Assembly (NCBI GenBank): GCA_964643075.1
Contig: CAZXQO010000003.1
Location: 62,001 to 126,000 of the forward strand
From: Desulfocucumis sp964643075
GTDB lineage: Bacteria > Bacillota > Desulfotomaculia > Desulfotomaculales > Desulfocucumaceae
Reading direction: 5' to 3'
DNA length: 64,000 nt
Both the position numbers and the translations under genes were made by a program. Position 1 is the stretch's first letter. Every line of letters begins with the position of its first letter. The notes under the pieces are model-generated. The model was not told where the DNA came from. It saw only the letters and a list, made by a program, of their open reading frames with translations, and ran no database searches. Below, one piece after another: positions 62,912-64,000 of the stretch.

Positions 62912-63345
62912 ATTGTTTATACTACAATCATCAGGGTTCGTAATGGCCGAGCCAAGATTGTTACAGGGTCTGAAAAGGCTCTGTGATAGTCGGCCAAAGA
63001 TTAATATCGGGTTAAAACCAGCTCGGTATTAGTCGGCGGGCAGACTGATGTATGTTCCGGCAGGCTATATTGCAGTCCGAACGATTGCAATATGGTCGTA
63101 AGGGATGTACATTGGTCGAGCTAAGATTATCATGGGTTCCGAATTATTTTAATCTATTGCGGTTAGTTTTAGGTTAGTATTGAGGTCTGTAACAGTCGAA
63201 AGATTGTTACCGGCTTCTAAGGTATCCATGATAGTCAAGCAAAGATTATTATGGGTGTCGTAATGGTCTATAATAGCCGAAAGGTTATTGTGGGCTATGC
63301 AGATACTCATAGTAGTTGTAGCGTAGGTCACTACGGGCTCTGAAC
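62912..63345 (+). ncRNA. Tandem array of ~10 hairpins, putative structured non-coding RNA
   Basis: No ORF with coding character. Ten stem-loops follow at a ~41-nt period, centred near 62952, 62997, 63039, 63080, 63122, 63163, 63200, 63240, 63281 and 63323. Best stems: 63063-63074/63086-63097 (12 bp), 63221-63233/63247-63259 (13 bp), 63263-63278/63283-63298 (16 bp closed by a GAAA loop), 63182-63193/63206-63217 (11 bp, one mismatch). Stem sequences differ but are complementary, while loops are alike: AGTCGAAAGATT, GTCGGCCAAAGATT, AGTCAAGCAAAGAT, GGCCGAGCCAAGATT. Many pairs are G-T on the plus strand, which would be A-C in the other RNA, so plus-strand RNA is the folded form. A small extra hairpin (62912-62928) precedes. 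An intrinsic terminator ends the unit. I recognise no known RNA family. Confidence 0.7.
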
Positions 63346-63390
63346 AGAAAGCCTCTTCAAACTTAGGTTTGAAGAGGCTTTCTTTATTTA
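63346..63390 (+). terminator. Strong terminator at the end of the hairpin array
   Basis: Perfect 16-bp stem AGAAAGCCTCTTCAAA (63346-63361) / TTTGAAGAGGCTTTCT (63368-63383), 6-nt loop, followed by TTATTTA on the plus strand. The minus-strand side has no T-run. Confidence 0.92.
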
Positions 63391-63529
63391 CTTACTGATC
63401 GATACTAATAAATTTGATTACTGTGTAAATCCTCCAGAGATATTTTTCTGGAATTATTAAATATTTAATAGAACTATCACCAAATACAGATAGCTTATTA
63501 TACACAATTCGAAATAATGTTCACCTGTC

Positions 63530-63558
63530 TTGCCATTAACAATAATACCTCTTATAAT
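63530..63558 (+). promoter_or_regulatory. SigmaA-type promoter of the right-edge gene
   Basis: TTGCCA (63530-63535), 17-nt spacer, TATAAT (63553-63558), 32 nt before the ATG. Confidence 0.75.
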
Positions 63559-63590
63559 AAATTGCGGATGATAAAAATGAGGTGAAAATC

Positions 63591-64000
63591 ATGTCAATTT
63601 ACCAATGGTGTAAACGCAATAAACTTTTACTATTTATATTAGCATTATTGGCTTTACCAGTGCTGCTGACCGGATATATCTTATATGAGGTTAATTATGC
63701 GGAACAATTTTTAGTGCAACATCAGCGCGTTAAACTAAATGCGCTGGTAGATAGGCTGGATATATCGCTAAGCCAAAATATGTCAAGTATGCCGAAGGGT
63801 ACAGGAAACGACCTGACTAAAAAGCAAATTCGTTCATTAAATGATGTTTTGAATAGGTTTATTGCAGCTAACACTAAAGAATTTCCAGAATTAGAAGTTG
63901 GTTTTTATTCTTATAATCTACACACTATGGTGGTTAAGGGCACCGGCGGTTTTTACCTCGGCAGGAGGTTTGTGACGCTTGGTGAACAGATAGGTGGACA
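63591..64000 (+). CDS. N-terminus of a membrane sensor protein, cut by window edge
   Basis: The first ~136 residues of a longer protein. There is a positive N-terminus (CKRNK), a membrane helix (LLLFILALLALPVLLTGYI, ~11-30) and then an extracytoplasmic sensor-like stretch (VNYAEQFLVQHQRVK...). This is the usual start of a sensor histidine kinase, chemoreceptor or diguanylate cyclase; the output domain is outside. GAGGTG precedes ATG 63591 and a near-consensus promoter lies at 63530-63558. It follows the hairpin array and is independent of it because of the terminator at 63346. Confidence 0.7.
   Translation, partial: MSIYQWCKRNKLLLFILALLALPVLLTGYILYEVNYAEQFLVQHQRVKLNALVDRLDISLSQNMSSMPKGTGNDLTKKQIRSLNDVLNRFIAANTKEFPELEVGFYSYNLHTMVVKGTGGFYLGRRFVTLGEQIGG

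Noticed and set aside
63149..63331. 60-codon minus-strand reading frame with repeated HNNL-type peptides
   Set aside because: The peptide repeats only reflect the hairpin loops read backwards; no ribosome binding site and a low-complexity composition.
62912..63345. CRISPR-like array
   Set aside because: Spacing is regular (~41 nt) but there is no constant repeat of 24-40 nt; what recurs is a short loop while the stems vary in complementary pairs, and no cas gene is nearby.

Overview
The window looks like a chromosomal piece of a spore-forming, Gram-positive anaerobe of the Peptococcaceae / Desulfotomaculum type. This is an inference from gene content and codon style, not a database match. 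It rests on CotF-type spore coat genes, DegS/DegU-type two-component pairs, FakA/DegV, FloA, a Tad pilus operon without an outer-membrane secretin, copper-amine-oxidase-like wall domains, AGGAGG-type ribosome binding sites and frequent TTG/GTG starts. No rRNA, tRNA, CRISPR array or intact transposase was seen.

Layout. Positions 1-1250 hold the start of an FAD dehydrogenase and two small genes. Positions 1.6-6.8 kb are a minus-strand surface-protein module: a DUF1616-like protein, an exosortase/archaeosortase-family transpeptidase with Cys-Arg-His, a secreted protein ending in a PEF-CTERM-like sorting tail, two membrane proteins and a CPBP protease. A lone plus-strand GH5 glycosidase (7.1-8.7 kb) follows, bracketed by 68-bp direct repeats; the left repeat is the broken 3' end of an ABC ATPase gene homologous to the intact one on the right. 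Positions 8.7-33.8 kb form a long minus-strand surface-glycan region: MacB-type exporter, Asp-box protein, flippase, GT-C-like enzyme, PHP phosphoesterase, complete dTDP-rhamnose-type pathway between two near-identical sulfotransferases, four glycosyltransferases, a radical SAM enzyme, an epimerase, a geranylgeranyl-reductase-like flavoprotein, APS kinase, a CysQ phosphatase and GDP-mannose synthesis. Together these could make, sulfate and export a surface polysaccharide or glycoprotein glycan.

Positions 34.1-45.3 kb are mixed: two receiver-type regulators (one with a degenerate active site), an EI-like protein without catalytic residues, a site-2 protease, HMG-CoA lyase, FmdB, a DegV/FakA pair, spore coat genes, an L,D-transpeptidase and a BaiN-like flavoprotein. 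Positions 45.5-59.1 kb hold a Tad/Flp pilus operon framed by two paralogous DegS/DegU systems that share an unusual promoter motif. GGGGAC-type palindromic repeats are scattered from 40 to 57 kb. Positions 59.1-62.8 kb hold YchF, a nitrilase-family hydrolase, a hypothetical gene and floA.

The most unusual item is at 62912-63390: about ten tandem hairpins with a period near 41 nt, divergent stems and a recurring loop resembling AGTCGA..AAAGATT. Many G-T pairs fold only in plus-strand RNA, and the array ends in a 16-bp intrinsic terminator. I read it as an unrecognised structured non-coding RNA between floA and a sensor-like gene that runs off the right edge.
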